From Synaphobranchus kaupii (lineage: Eukaryota; Chordata; Actinopteri; Anguilliformes; Synaphobranchidae), in the NCBI GenBank assembly GCA_029718625.1, contig CM056377.1, positions 35,912,457 to 35,976,456 of the forward strand: a stretch of 64,000 bases of DNA, read 5' to 3'. Position numbers and translations under genes: made by a program. Of the stretch, positions 11,862 to 25,400 are shown piece after piece (position 1 is the first letter of the stretch; each line of letters starts with the position of its first letter). Under the pieces are notes generated by a model. The model had not been told where the DNA came from. It searched no databases and saw only the letters and a program-made list of their open reading frames with translations.

Positions 11862-11909
11862 CATTACATTACAATCACTTAGCAGATGCTCTCATCTAGA
11901 GCGACAAAA
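11862..11909 (-). repeat. fragment of a SINE/L2-type 3' tail
   Basis: On the minus strand this is a diverged copy of the tail found in the two full SINEs, with a CGCTCTAGATGAGAGC-like stem-loop, TCTGCTAAGTG and a short run of TGTAATG at the end. Only the tail is present, which is typical of a 5'-truncated retroposon. Confidence 0.6.
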
Positions 11910-12091
11910 GTGAAGAACATCAGTGTTGGTCTCAGAAATTACAAGAAGGCACAACAGGCCCATTTGTAATCATTACGCGTAATGTTAACCCAACAAACAA
12001 CTATTTTGTTGTAACAAAGGAAAGTAACATTAGATAGATCCCTTACAAAACTGAATAGTATGCTGCAAACTTGTAGCTAATATGTAGCGCA

Positions 12092-12148
12092 TTTGCTTAC
12101 CACAAAATGCTTTGCTTACCACAAACTAAATTGCTTACCACAAAATGT
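12092..12148. repeat. short imperfect repeat of TTGCTTACCACAAA
   Basis: Three spaced copies of TTGCTTACCACAAA occur within 57 bases, the first and third followed by ATG and the second by CTAAA. Too short to assign to an element. Confidence 0.7.
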
Positions 12149-13189
12149 TTCCAGATATTTGTCAGAGTTTGCCAGTAGTGGTGGACTAAAACGTGAAGTG
12201 AATGGCAGATCCCACAAAGCTAATTTGCATGTGAAAATATGTGAGCTTGCCGCAAACCTGCGGCAACAATGCCAAAGCTTTGACGCAAATTTGCCAGAAG
12301 GCCTATATTTTCGTAAAGGATAACGCCTTTACACAGTTATACTTGTACTGTTATCCAGAAAATAAATCCATAGAAAGAATACTAATGCGCTTTGAAAGCT
12401 CAATGCTCGATGCAAGTTGCTCTCTAGCATGTGATGCATAATGGGGGTAACAATCAACGCTCCCCCCTCAGTCTGTGCATATGTCTCTCAGTCAGGCACA
12501 CGGTTGTCACCCGCTACATATAAGACTGGCTAAAATAGGCAGGCCAGGCTCACAGCTGGTGAGCGAGGCTAGTCTGAGCTCACCTCAGTCTGTGCCGTTC
12601 ACTCACAGACACCAGGATTGGAGAGACACACTGCTCTGTCTGTTCCCCTCTCCGAGATAGGCAATTATCCCATTTTGCATTTCTGCCGTTCATGTACACC
12701 AAGGGAGTTTACTTTTCCCTCGTTGAGACTCAATGCAGCCTCTGTTTGAGATGTTTGCTTAGTCAACTTTTTTCATTTTTTTTTCATATTTTCGGTGGAG
12801 AGCAGATTTTTGGGATATGTTCATAGGGAACCATGTTTGACCTTATATATTTTCTGCAACCATGTCGTCCATTTAAATTGAAATAACTTTAAAACAGTCT
12901 ACTATTTGGACTATAAGGAGAGACCTGGAAATACAACAATGTTTGTGTAATGTTCTTCTTAATGGCAATACTGACATAAAAAGAAACAGTACCCAGTACA
13001 ATGTTCACTGTTAATTAACTACCAGTTTATATGAAAGGAAGAGGGATAAAATGTACTTTATTAGAGTAAAACCAGATTGAATTCAACATTGAATATTTTG
13101 CTATGTATCTATTATCTTGACTGTTTTTGGACTTTCTTAGTATGCTGCAGTCCAAAAAGCTGGAGGAATCACTGCTTCCTGATGGAATA

Positions 13190-13420
13190 ATTCAATTCAA
13201 TTCAATTTTATTTGTATAGCGCTTTTTGGAGAGAACTGTCACAAAGACGCTGTGCAGAGAAACAGAAGGAAAATTGGGCAAAAACCAGGCCTGAACCCCC
13301 AAAAAGCAAACAAGGAAAAAACTCCCCAGTGGTAAGAAAAACACTCGGATGGTGGCGAGAAAAAACTCCCCGATGGGAAGAAATCTTGGGAGGAACCTGG
13401 CCATAGAGGGGGAGCCCAAC
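13190..13420. repeat. dispersed teleost repeat (ATTCA-tailed, 'TTTATTTGTATAGCGC' type)
   Basis: Starts with a short (ATTCA)n run followed by ATTTTATTTGTATAGCGC. It then contains phrases familiar from a very common fish repeat: TGTCACAAAGACGCT, CCAGGCCTGAACCCCC, AAAACTCCCC (twice) and CTTGGGAGGAACC. Its class is not clear to me, though the tail suggests a truncated retroposon. The ORFs across it are incidental. Confidence 0.7.
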
Positions 13421-14542
13421 TGTTTAAACTAAAACTGGAATGGATAGTAACAGAAATGTAATGAGGGATCTATCACAGCAAATAATCAAGTGGGTTGAGC
13501 AGGTTACAGTCTGAGATATTAAACTAGCCGATAAGTAGAAAGTCCAATGAAGAGATGTATAATATGCAATTCAGAGGGGCGGGGTTGTACATCTGGGACT
13601 CCAGGTTGCGTCAAGGCGTGGGGCTTGACCGAACGAATAACCTCGTACTCAAAAATGTTTTTATACCCCCCTCCACAGAACAGCCTGCTCTTGCGTTAAA
13701 GGCAAATGGCAAGGACGTGGCGACACTCCTGCGAGTCTTTCTCCAGTCTTATGGCCAAAAACAGAAGGCATAATTCTATTGTGTCAAGAAGCTGCCATAA
13801 AGGATGACTTCAGGTCTCAAAAGCTGTGAGGTAAATGGAGCAGAAGAGCAGAAGAGCCATTTCTAAGAACAGTCTGCCTTCTGAAGAGCGCAGAGGTTTA
13901 GCTGTGGGTGTTGCTCGTCCTCACAAGAGCCAAGAAGTTTGTGGGGAAGGAGATTAATCACAGCGGCATTGAGTTCAACAGGGCTCAGTTCCACATATTG
14001 TGTTCTCTGTGTAGGTGTGTGCGTGCGTCTGTGTCTATATGGATTTGGAGGAATCTAGGTCAACTAACTGTCAATGGGATTGTGGGACACACCAATTAAA
14101 TTAATTTTGGTGAGGAGCTGTATAAGCATAAGGAACGGGGTGGTGAGCAAAATGGGGTACAGTATGTACACTACTGAGGGCCACTTCAGCTCTGTTTTTT
14201 TTACTGTACTACAATTTTCCAATGTACGCTCCTACTTCACGGCAAATTTCCCACAGGAATAATACAATACTGTCTGGAATGTATACTCATAACAGCAATG
14301 CTGCCACTGCCACCCAGCGTGGGCGGCCGGGCACACATGCTTTCTGTAACGCTCGAACCACAGACACAAAGCCAATAGCTAACCATGTAACCCTCCTACC
14401 CGCACTGCTGGAGCGGCCCGCTTCCACACGGTTCACGGGAGAGGACCAGAGGGAACCAGACTGGCCCAAAGTCACATTACATCACACGGACATCTGTGTG
14501 CAATACAGAGACGTCTGCCCTGTCTGTGCTTTCCCCACAAAG
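13421..14542. other. non-coding stretch
   Basis: No gene or element seen. Composition is ordinary and short ORFs lack family features. Confidence 0.3.
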
Positions 14543-14642
14543 TCTCCCTATCCCTCCCCCTCTCCCCCTCCCTCTCTCCCCCCTCCCTGTCTCCCTCCCT
14601 CCCTCCCTCTCTCTCTCCCTCTCTCCCTCTCTCCCTCTCTCC

Positions 14643-14697
<55 letters not shown>
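14543..14697. repeat. (CCCT)n/(CT)n microsatellite
   Basis: About 155 bases of pure pyrimidine on the plus strand, passing from CCCT- and CCCTCT-type units to a perfect (CT)n run. Ser/Leu/Pro ORFs on the plus strand and Arg/Glu ORFs on the minus strand over this stretch are repeat products. Confidence 0.95.
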
Positions 14698-15507
14698 GAT
14701 TTCTGCAATAGGGCACAAGGGAGCTCCAGAGCAAGGGCCCTAAACAGCTGCCTGTTCGAGAGATGAACTCACTGCTGTTCAAATGAGTGCAGTGCACACA
14801 GGAGAGTCCTATACCTCTGACTCACACTGCCTGAAGTGTACTGTGATCGCTTCTGTGAGGCTTTACCCTCAGTTTGCTTCATCCACCCAATGTGTGCTGT
14901 TCTCATATGCAAGGCTGAATAAATAGTTAAATTATAAAAAAAGGTGTACATAAGTTCTATTATGGATATTACAGAGGGTTATTAAAAAGGGCAGAAATGT
15001 TAGAAGGGATAAAACATAGCTTTCTGATATTACACCAAAAACGCAATGTAATGGGCCACTGTTACTTCTGTTTGCTTTAGACGCTTGGGTGCGATACAGG
15101 AAATAGTCACGGGAAATGACATCTGTCCCCAATGATCAGAGTCAGTGCCAGCACTCAGCATTGTGATACGCACTAGGGTTGGAGGGGGGGTGGAATCCGG
15201 ACAAGAGAATGCCAGGAATGTCCAATCCCGACACCCCGCCCCCTTCCCTTGTTGAATTGACCACCTGGAGGACAAATGAGGTTTGACTTTGCTCGGGAGC
15301 AAACACAAACTCTTTCATCTGCTGTTTTGGGTTGGGCTCCTCCCTTTATTGTGTCCTGTGTGATCAATAATGGTCAGCGGCCCGGCCAGCAGGGGAGCGG
15401 GGCCTGGGGCGAGCCACTGCACTGCCAAAGAAAGTCCGTCTTAACAAGTGTTTTAGCCTTGTAATGAGCCTGACAGTAATGGGTCAAACAGTCTCACCGC
15501 ATTACCA

Positions 15508-15609
15508 GTATTTTACCAGTGTTTTATTTTGCAAATAAGTAATAGAAATTAGACTTTAAGTGTAAATATAACACTGAAATACTTGACTTATTTTTTGTTT
15601 TTTGCAGTG
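15508..15609. mobile_element. possible hAT-type MITE fragment
   Basis: Ends TTTTTTGCAGTGT, whose complement (ACACTGCAAAAAA) is a common terminal motif of fish non-autonomous hAT elements. The interior is AT-rich. The opposite end is not clearly defined, so the call is tentative. Confidence 0.3.
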
Positions 15610-15620
15610 TGAAGAGCCAT

Positions 15621-15637
15621 GGGGGGGGGGGGGGGGG
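15621..15637. repeat. poly-G tract, 17 bases
   Basis: Uninterrupted run of 17 G. Length is uncertain for the usual homopolymer reasons. Confidence 0.85.
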
Positions 15638-18600
15638 AGCGGGGTTGGTGAGGGCGGAACAGAAACAGAGCCACTCTAGGACACACGCTAAAGCACAGAC
15701 CCTGCGACAGACACAGTCTTGTACAAGGAAACCCCAAGGACTCATTCCATTCCATCCCACTGTTCCTTGATTTAAGCTGCAGCATCTGATACAGCAGCTT
15801 TAATGGCTGTAGCATGTCTAATTACAATAACAGGAAATACATCACAGCAATGACGATGAAAACTTGAGCCAGTTTTTTCCTGCGGAAAATTGTCCTTGGT
15901 TCACCCAGCTACCGTAATTGTGTGTTTGTATATAATTAAGACTTTGAACTGCAAGACAGGATTTAATTAGTTTTGATGAATGATTCCAGGGAGAGTGTTT
16001 CGTGTTTTAACGCTGGCCAAATAAGAGGCCTGTGCCAAGTAGATTTATGAATGTGTGTTAAGTCTGCAACCTACACTTTCCACTGATTTTTTTTTTCTTC
16101 CAAAAATGAACCACAGAGTTGGTTGAGTTGAAGCTCACTAAATGTCACCAGATATTTTAGCGCTGAAATTCAACATAGACCTCCAGTAAACGCTTACACC
16201 TGCTAATTACAAAGATAAATGAGGCAAAGACTGATGTATTATAGAAAACTAAATGTCCTCTGTCATTTCACACAATAGCAGTGTGACTACCGGTGCGCTT
16301 TGTCCGTGTGCTGGGAGCTCCACAGACGGGAGCTGGAGTCGACCATACGGGATCTTTTAAGAGCCTGCATGAGAGAGTGCCGACAGACGGCATTTTTAAT
16401 AAACACCGATGACCTCACTCATTAATATGAGCTAAAACTGACTGAAACTGACCATCTGCGCCCAAAACCACTGTGGTCACCCCCCCCCAACCGTCAATGA
16501 AACATTCCTCAATCTCATAGGATATTGAATTTCACCCCAGTCCTTTACCTGATCACTGTAAAAGGGCCGAGAGTAACGTTATGCAGTTGCCATAGTCAGC
16601 AATCAAAATCAGCTCACCACAATGACGCACGCTTAGCATATGAAGTAAACCCAGGCCTTTGTGTGCTATAGCTATCGGCTTAAAAACACAGCTTTTTCCA
16701 GGCAAATTCAATTATCCAAGCCTTGTATCTACGTCTAAATGTTAATCGCCGCAAAACGAGCCATTGAGAGTCCCTCACTTCAGCTGTGCAAAGCCATTTG
16801 TCACAAAACTGTGGCTATTCAGGGTAATCTACGACCATTACGGCTCAATTACTGCTACCAACAGTTTTACATACACAACTGGTCCCGATAGGAAGCATAT
16901 AGTGTCCCAATGTCAGTCCATCAGCACTTGGCAAATTGGCAATACAGCGGCGGACTAGTCGCAGTTAAAATGGGGCAATCAAGATGAGGCTCAGCTGTTA
17001 AGAGAAAGCAAAACGGTTGGCTAATAGTCCCGCTGCTAGCGACCGCTGTACTGCTGATTAGCGAATCCCTGGTGTGCCGACGCCTGGTGTGCTGACAGCT
17101 GTGGTGTCGCCCCCGTGGAGGCAGCCCACACGCTCGCTCTGTTCTCCCAGAAGCCCCTAATCTGAGAAAGACCAGGGCTGCCGCGGCGGCCCCCCTCGGA
17201 GGCATGCTCTGGGCCTGGGCTTCCCTGCAGCCCGAACCCGCTGACCTCTGCTACTGTTCGCTGGAGGCATTCCTGCGACTGCTCCGCCCCGATCCCCCGA
17301 GCCGCTCGGACCGCCACCACACGTCTCATAGCCGCCGTCAGCTCAAAGCAGGCATGGCCCCGAAAGCCCGACGCGCGGGCTACCGGACCTCAGCGGAATC
17401 CGGTAGAGACAAAAGCGTTCCGCAGGTGCGCACAAGCCGGAGCCAACAGAACCGAGCGCGGTGTGTGGCCGGCGGGGTCCGCGGCGTCCCCGTCAATCAT
17501 CTCTGAGAGCGAGATTAATGGCGAGGGCCAGGCTTAGAGCCTCCCGTATTCAGGCTGTCTGGCTGAGTACTCAGCTCACACAGAAGGCAAACGGAGGGGA
17601 AAGTCATTTCAGAACACAGTACTTAGACTCCATTAAGCGTCCAGTGGAAGAAAAAAAACACAAGGCTTCACGCGGTCCTGATTCGCCTGGCAGGTTGTCC
17701 CAGAAAACACAATTAGCTGTGTAACAGGAAGCGCTGAGAGACACCTTTAACGGCTTCCCTCCCGCTCTGCTGGCCGCAGGGCACGATTACGCGACGCACA
17801 GATAAGCACACGCTCGCAGACGTTTGGTGTGGTGATACATACGCTCAGTAATGCGGTAAAGCTGTTAACGTAATTCCGCGCCTAATAAATGGGGCCTGCA
17901 CTCGCTGCGGTGGAGCTGAAGGAATGCGTAGGATTTATTAGGTATCCCGATGCTTTTGAGGGCGAAGCAGCACAGCGCACCTCCTTAAACATGCAGAGCA
18001 CACACACACAAAGTTCACATCTCTAATACAGTCAATATAGGATGTTTACTACAACAAACAAAAGTAGCGCGAGTTAATAGATGTGCAGTCAGTGACATTT
18101 TCAGCGCAGGCCTTTGTTATTTTTTTCCTTCATATTTTAAAAGGTCAACTTTCGCTATTTAGATAGGCAGTCAACACACCCGTTCACCTGAGTTTAAACT
18201 TCTTTTTTGTGTTATTCTGAAGCCTGCCAGATTCTTGGAGAATCGTGGAGGACTGAAAGTATATGAAGAAAACCCAGCTGAAAGGCATGAGTTCACATCA
18301 GTAAGTCCAAGCATAAAAGAAAGTTTCCATTACTTTAGACCGAGCCGTAGGGGGATCAATGCATGCGCCCACACACATGAGCCGTGCCAACGCTGACGTG
18401 GGTTTCCCACTGCGTCGTGCATGCAGGAGATAATTGGAAGAACTGAATAGCTCAGTTGTAGCAGGTCACTGGGACAGACAGTCGCTCGCGACCGATGTTC
18501 CTTCGCCGGCTCAATCTGAGCCATTATAGGCTCTTCCTTTGTCAATTGTGCGATGATTTGATCGGGATGAAAGAGGGGCCTGGAGTTTCACAAAGACGGG

Positions 18601-21600
18601 AATAATACGTCTTTGTGTTTTGGGAGAACGTTCTGTTTCCCCCTTGAGTTTTTCCCCTTACGCCTTTCACGTCTCCTTCACCTGGGTTGGGAACCGCGCG
18701 TGGTTTGGAGTTCCTTTCCTCTTAGGAAAATACATGAGGAACAGCTCTCACATTGTCCTCAGAAAAGAGTCTGCAGCATGTACATGTAAGCCATGTAAAC
18801 ACCTGTGGAATTCAAGAACAGGAACCAAAAATAATAATTTTTTTTCCACAAACGGCAGGTAAAATATGTCCGCTAAACTGTATTGTACTCTAGAAAATGG
18901 ATTCATCCAATAGAAGGAGCAATGAAATCCTGCTTTCTCAGGGAATGTTAAGCGAATTAATATGTAATGCACCAGTAGAATTTGCAGAAAACTTAAATAA
19001 CCTTAAAGTTAAGCAATAAATTCAAGTCAAATTAAATGAACTCATAGTAAATAAAGCAACATAAATTACAACCTGATGACATTCAAATGTTTAACAGTTT
19101 TTAACACACTCTCACATCTGTTTAACCAGACACCATGAACTGTCAAGTGATGCATTTTACATAGATAGACACGGAGCCAAACATTTTGGGCCAAGAGGCT
19201 AACATGTAGGTGATATATCGTGTCCACGGCGTACATGTTTGACCAGCTGCGAGCCACGCTTTGAGCAAAGAGGTGGGGAAATGATAGTGAGGCTTAAATT
19301 GCTGCTTCTCTTGACAGCTTGCTTCCAGAATGTAACCTCTAAGTCAAGTTTTTTTGAGGGTAAGTGTGAACTTTGAAAAGGGCCCAGGAAACTGTAATTG
19401 AAAGGATGTCCTGTTATGGGAACTCAGCAGTACGACCGCACTGAGACCCACTATGTCCGCATTCCTCTCTGACGGCAGTATCTCGTTGCAGAGCAGTAAA
19501 TTGCTAATCACCCTTCCCGTGGAACCTCCTCCAATGGAGGTTTTCTTTTTTCTGAAACAGCCCAGAAAAGGTTTCCCAGCCAAAATACAGTGGCTCATGG
19601 TTGTATCTATTCATCACTGTGAATATCCCAGTTTACAAATAAAAAGGAGACTCTCTGGAGGTCTTGAGTCATGCACACTGAAGTTTCGGAACGATACCAT
19701 CTGTCTTGACTTTGGAGCGCACTCTCTTCTAAGGAAGTTCTGTAGAAGGTCCGTTTAGAACCTGTTTACCCTCCGTGTTATTGTAAGGGTGACCACAAAC
19801 CGCGGTGGGAATCTAGTCAGTGAGCATCCATCTGACTCTCAAAAGGCTGAGAGCGACGAGGCCTGGACTTCCTGAGAGACTCAACTCACAGCACTCCCAG
19901 CGCCGGGGCGACAGCTAGAGTAAGCACACAATCCAGTCGACTCAGTTTCTCCGATCGCCAGATCCACGCCAGCTGCTGCAGTCGCAACCCTTCAAAGAGA
20001 GAGCCTCCTTCTCTGTCAAAATATTTACGGAGAGGACAATCACATCAATATCCCGTTTGCTCCAGTTTCAGTCCTGCTATGTGACCTCCCGCACCACTAC
20101 TCCCAGGCACATAGACCAGTCTTGGGTATCCTTTAATACAGCCATGTTCAGGGATTAATACGGGACATTTCCAACACTTGCAGTTGGCATGGTTATTCGT
20201 TGTTTTTAGGTTAACATCTGTGCTATGCATTGCCAAGAGTTATGGCTGATTGAACCCAGGCAAACACTTCTACAAGTTTGATTTACTGTTCTTATTAGAT
20301 GTAATAACAAACAGATCCTAGGTAAACATGTGCACCTTTGGGGCAACAATTTGTACATAACTTAATTAATCCACAGCTGTTCGCTGGACGACGCAAGTTA
20401 TTACTCAATTCGGCTGTTTGTTTTCATTTGTTTGAAAACGGAAAGCTTCACGGTTTTCATGGTTTCCTTTTTCTTTTTAGTTGCAGTTCATAAAAGTGTT
20501 GCCAATGACTTGGAGAGAGACTGCTCGCCACAGAGACTGGAAAACCTTTTATTGAAATAGGAATTCTACATGCTCTAATATTCAACTGAAACTGCACAAA
20601 GTATTGTTGCGTTAAAGAAAAACAGATGATTCAAACTCGCAGTGTACTCAGAGAGATCGCCAGTCAGTAGTCTCAAGAACCCATGCTAAACACAGGTGCA
20701 CATAAATGCAAACAGTCACACACACACAAAAACTACCAACAATTTACCTAGATCTGATGGCTGCACCAGTTGAACCGAGATGGGAATTACAGCCAATAAT
20801 CTGTGGGGGACTGCAAACTCCTAAATGATGAAAGTCTGTGTTAAGGAGAAACGTGCGCAGGGCGAGTTTCTGTGGAAACACTATCAGTATTTGTTTGTCA
20901 GACTGCCCAGACAAGCGCCTTCTCCCTCAGATGGCAGTAGCCCACGGCTGAGCTGAAGACACAGAGGCTGAGTTTGGCTGGCTTGCACGCCCGAGCTGGG
21001 GAGGCTAGTGGTTCATCCCAAGTCCCTTTGAAGGTTGCTGACAGACAGGATTTAGTAGAGCTGTGCAGAGAAAAATCCTCCCCAAATCGCACACCCTACC
21101 CAAGTTCACGCAGGCAATGGGGGCTTGGTAATAATTTTGTCTATTTGGAATGCATCAGCAGTCAACGGTTTTCACATGCTGAGTATAAATCCTCTGCTGA
21201 ATAAAATAAGCATTGCCTCCAGTTGAGTTAGAATAGAATATAATAGAGTTATCACTGCGATTGTGCTCAAACAGCCCCGGTAAATAGATGTTCCTTTCCA
21301 ATATTTTATGTGATATGAAGCTGTTCACAGACGTTTTAATCAACGGCATGCAATAATCAAAACCCCGCTAGTTTCCTCCACAAGAGCTGTGAGCTACCTC
21401 TTAATCCCGGGGGACACAAATTAGGGGAGCCCTCAGGGCAGGGTAAGGCTTAAGGTGTATAAGCCGTAAGGGACTTGAACCCGCGTCTGCTAAATCCCCC
21501 GGGTAACCGCGTCTTCTCTGGACCCCAAACAGTCATACTGACCTGCACCCAATGTTCAGCTGCACCTCATCAATCTGCTTATGTGGTTACACAGTCTGGA

Positions 21601-22198
21601 ATGATTGGATCTGTAAAACTGCAATGTTGCATAAACAATTGACAATGGACAAAGGCATGCCTAGACAGCAACGGCCCAATATGAGATTGCGTTTCAAATG
21701 CCTTCCGGATAATGTCATCGTGAATCACTGAATGTAACGCTGCCATCACTGCCAGACACGGATCTTAGCTTCCGATGGCTAAGAAGGAACATATAACAGT
21801 TACCTTCCTCAGTATATGATGGTGTACCTACTCATAGCAGGAGACAGTCTAGTGGCTCTTCGATCCTGAAGCGGCACTAAGCGTGTGTGTGCCTGTACGT
21901 TTTCACTGTCCTACCACATTAAATCCTTAAAACAAATCACTGGAGAAAACATAGGGCCTTCAAACGAGCCCCCAGCAGGTTTACGATCAAGAACCATACA
22001 TCCTAAAATGAGATTTAAAGACTGTCTTTTGGGAAGAAGCTTACATAACTCAAAACTATGACGACACTGTGCACCATGCGAATAACAGACGGACTAAAGC
22101 AATCCTTACAATCCTCAACTGATATGAAATAAAATGAACTGTGTGCCTCTCATTAATCATTCTCCCTTATTCCTTTGCTCTCTCTGTCCCTTTCTTCA
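15638..22198. other. long non-coding stretch with a CpG-rich patch near 17.1-17.5 kb
   Basis: No exon that I can support. The segment 17,050-17,480 is GC- and CpG-rich with overlapping ORFs of up to 100 codons on both strands, but none has a domain or clean splice sites. If the Kirrel gene continues leftward, this stretch may be one of its introns or the space to the next gene. Confidence 0.3.
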
Positions 22199-22288
22199 AT
22201 CTCTCTCTCACACGCACGCACACACACACACACGCACGCACGCACGCACACACGCACACGCACGCACGCACGCATGCGCACACACACG

Positions 22289-22321
<33 letters not shown>

Positions 22322-22391
22322 ACACACGCACACACACGCACACACACACACACACGCACGCACACACACGCACACACACACACGCACGCAT

Positions 22392-22439
<48 letters not shown>

Positions 22440-22459
22440 ACACGCACACAAACACACCC
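22199..22459. repeat. (CA)n/(CGCA)n compound microsatellite
   Basis: About 260 bases of alternating purine-pyrimidine sequence, mostly CA with many CGCA interruptions and two CATGCG points. Such tracts can adopt Z-DNA. The His/Thr/Arg and Cys/Val ORFs of 79-127 codons over it are repeat products. Confidence 0.95.
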
Positions 22460-25400
22460 CTTTTCACTCTCCTTGGTTTAATGGATGTGTTTTCCTTTTA
22501 TTTACAGTTTTATTCCTTGTTTAATAGTTTATTTTTTATGGCTTAGCTTTTTGAAGAGGTTTTCAATTCAAAGTCTCTCTTTCTCTCTCAGCCTACGACA
22601 GGACTAAGCTCAGAGACGCAAAGTCACAGCCCGAGCGAACAATTGCCGCGCCCAGGAGGTCAGAGGGCGCGCAGCGGATGAAAGCGAGAAGCCAAACGCA
22701 AGGAGACAATTCTTTTCACCTCTCACATCACAAAGGACATTCTTTCCTTTCATCCCTCGCTCAACCCTCTAAATTTCCCATCTTACAGCAGTGACAAACT
22801 GGTCCTGGCACACTTCCCTGTCTTTTCCCTAAAATGTCCTGAGACAGGATGACAGGGTATAACCCCAGAGTGCTTATAAGGCGATACAGGCTTTCCAGCC
22901 CTTCCTAATACAGATTACGCACAGCCGTTCTCGTGAGACTTCGCTGTTACAGCGGAATTGTGAGGATTGCATCATCCGATAGAAAATAAATAGAACGGCA
23001 GAAAACTTCCTGTGCATAATTTTAATAAAGACTGAGCTGACACAAAAAGAGTAGACAAATTTAGCTACACAAAGAATTAAAAATGCCAATAAAAACAAGC
23101 CTACATCCCCTTGGGCAGAAAAAAAGGCATTCAGGATATTCACTTATTTTTTTTGGCAACTTATCAGGGTGAAGTAAAAATTTTATCTAATTAAATCTAA
23201 GAATAATCATTACAACACTCAATAATACCAATAACTTTACTATTTGAACATTTATTGCAGTGCTACAGATTTTTAGAGATGTAGTTGGATATTTGTCTAT
23301 ACTTAAACACTTGACCAGCAGAAAAGTGGTGAGAGGGACAATATACAGTTTACAGCCTCACTATATGTCGTGCCGGAAAGGTTAGTCCCAGCCATCTGAC
23401 TTTGTAATCTCACTCTATAAATCTGCCAAGGGTGTCTATATTAAAAGCACTTAACCCCCCAGGCTGCCTTTTCACTGGGAGTATTTCCACAGTCCTGAGA
23501 TAGAACACCAACAATGGATGTCCCACCCTGACAATTAGTCCATGGGAGGTCTGTGTTGCCATGCTGCCTGCAAGCACCGCCGTCTACATCCCTCTCACCT
23601 CAAGTATTCTTTCCCAATAGCCTCAAGATAGAACTATCGGAGCAAAGTCCAAGAGCTTCATGACCGTGTAGCAGCCTGAGGTAGCAGAAAGGTTAGAAAA
23701 CACGAGGGTAGAAAATGCATCAGCATACTACGCGTGAATAATTTCAATCTCAATTTCATTATCTTCATATAACACATCTTAAATGTCCCGTTACCAGTAT
23801 ACATTCACATGACATCTAGTTAATGTGCAGAATTTCCCTAAGACAAATGGACAATAACAATAAATCAACAGCCTAATTTGACTGTTCCTCCAGGAAGCCC
23901 ACAGCCTGAGATAATCGCCCCGCTGTGGGCTATGGTCCTATCCACAGGGTGCATTAGGCTAGCACAAAATTCAAGAAAAGCTCTGGCCCTGGATACCGTT
24001 TCCATGACACGCGAGTGCATCAAACATTCACTTCAAATGTAATCACAGACAGACGGCCACACAACCAACAACTGGCAAACACACTTTCCGCTTCAAGCCA
24101 CTTATATGGTATCGTACGACTTTGAATACTTTTGCATGAAATCCACTCGCCTTACAACGAGTGCAATGAAAGAGAACAGGAGAAGGTCTTTGTCTCTGGA
24201 CCTGCCAGTCCGAGATTGTGTAATACCGCCGGGTATGATACCTAACTAATTATGTTTCCAATTAAAACAATGACAGGCTGACTCCCCCCTACACTGCTGC
24301 CAGGTCTGACTCAGCCATCTTGCCTGCTGAGTGGATCGTCTCCAGAGGGAACAGACTGCAGGGCCTCCACCGCCCCGGCGAACCCGACACTCAGCCCTCA
24401 GCCTTGGGTTTTGGGGGCCTGGAGAGAGAGCCGTTTCTGGTCTCCGCGCAGGAAATGCTGACAGGTCTCTGGCCATGTTCTCCTGGGGCGATTTTACCCC
24501 TCATCGCCAGTGATGACGTGGTTCATTTTTTTTATAATCCACACGGTAGAACCGAGGCGGCGGCTGGCTCTGCCGTCAGGATCGAGCAGAATCATTTTCA
24601 CAAGTGGAAACAATCAGCTGGTTTGCCAGTGAGCCAATGAGGGCTGGACAGGAAGCAGTGTGGGGCTGCTGCAGGGAAGCCATCTCGACAGTCTGCCTTC
24701 GCAGAACAACATCAGGCCTTAATAAAAGGACACCAATGAGCAGAAATGCACAGTATATCCGCTGAATCCAAAAGACTATATCGGAAACATCACGCTGCCT
24801 TTCCTGTCCTGAGATAAGAGAGTAATGAACAGATGAAATTGGCATGAAAAAAAGACGGTAAGTGGTGACCATTGCGGAAATGAACTCTAGGAAGATGTAC
24901 AAACACACATTACTCAGTGGGCAAGATGGATTGACCCCCTGGGGAGGCTACTGCTGATAGCATCCTTCATTAGGCAAGCTTACTGACGTGTAACAGAATA
25001 AAACGGAATGATTTGACACTTTCAGCTACTGAAAACAGACAACGATTTACGATTGCAGAGCCATACTGCAAAAATATACTACTATGATCATTTTTATTTA
25101 TAAGGGGCTACGGAAACAGCTTCAAACAATATTCTATTCTTACTCAACTGGAGGCAACTTCAAACAACAGTACAGCTAAATTCAACCATTGACAATGACA
25201 TTTGAATAATTTATGACTTTACATTTCAGGTATGCAGGAAGCTCTTTTCTATTCAACAGTTACATCAAAATCAAATAGTTTTTCTTTTTAAAACAAAAAG
25301 ATAGTCTTGACCAGCTTGCAATTGAATACTGTAGCTCAGGAAAACCCACGAAAGACCATTCTAGTACAGAACAATAATTTAGATTTTCCTAACAGTCCCA

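Noticed and set aside
21460..21520. A B-box-like GGTTCAAGTCCC on the minus strand
   Set aside because: No A box or cloverleaf accompanies it, and no tail or target duplication supports a SINE.
22134..22546. Several His/Thr/Arg and Cys/Val ORFs of up to 127 codons
   Set aside because: They are products of the (CA)n/(CGCA)n microsatellite on both strands.
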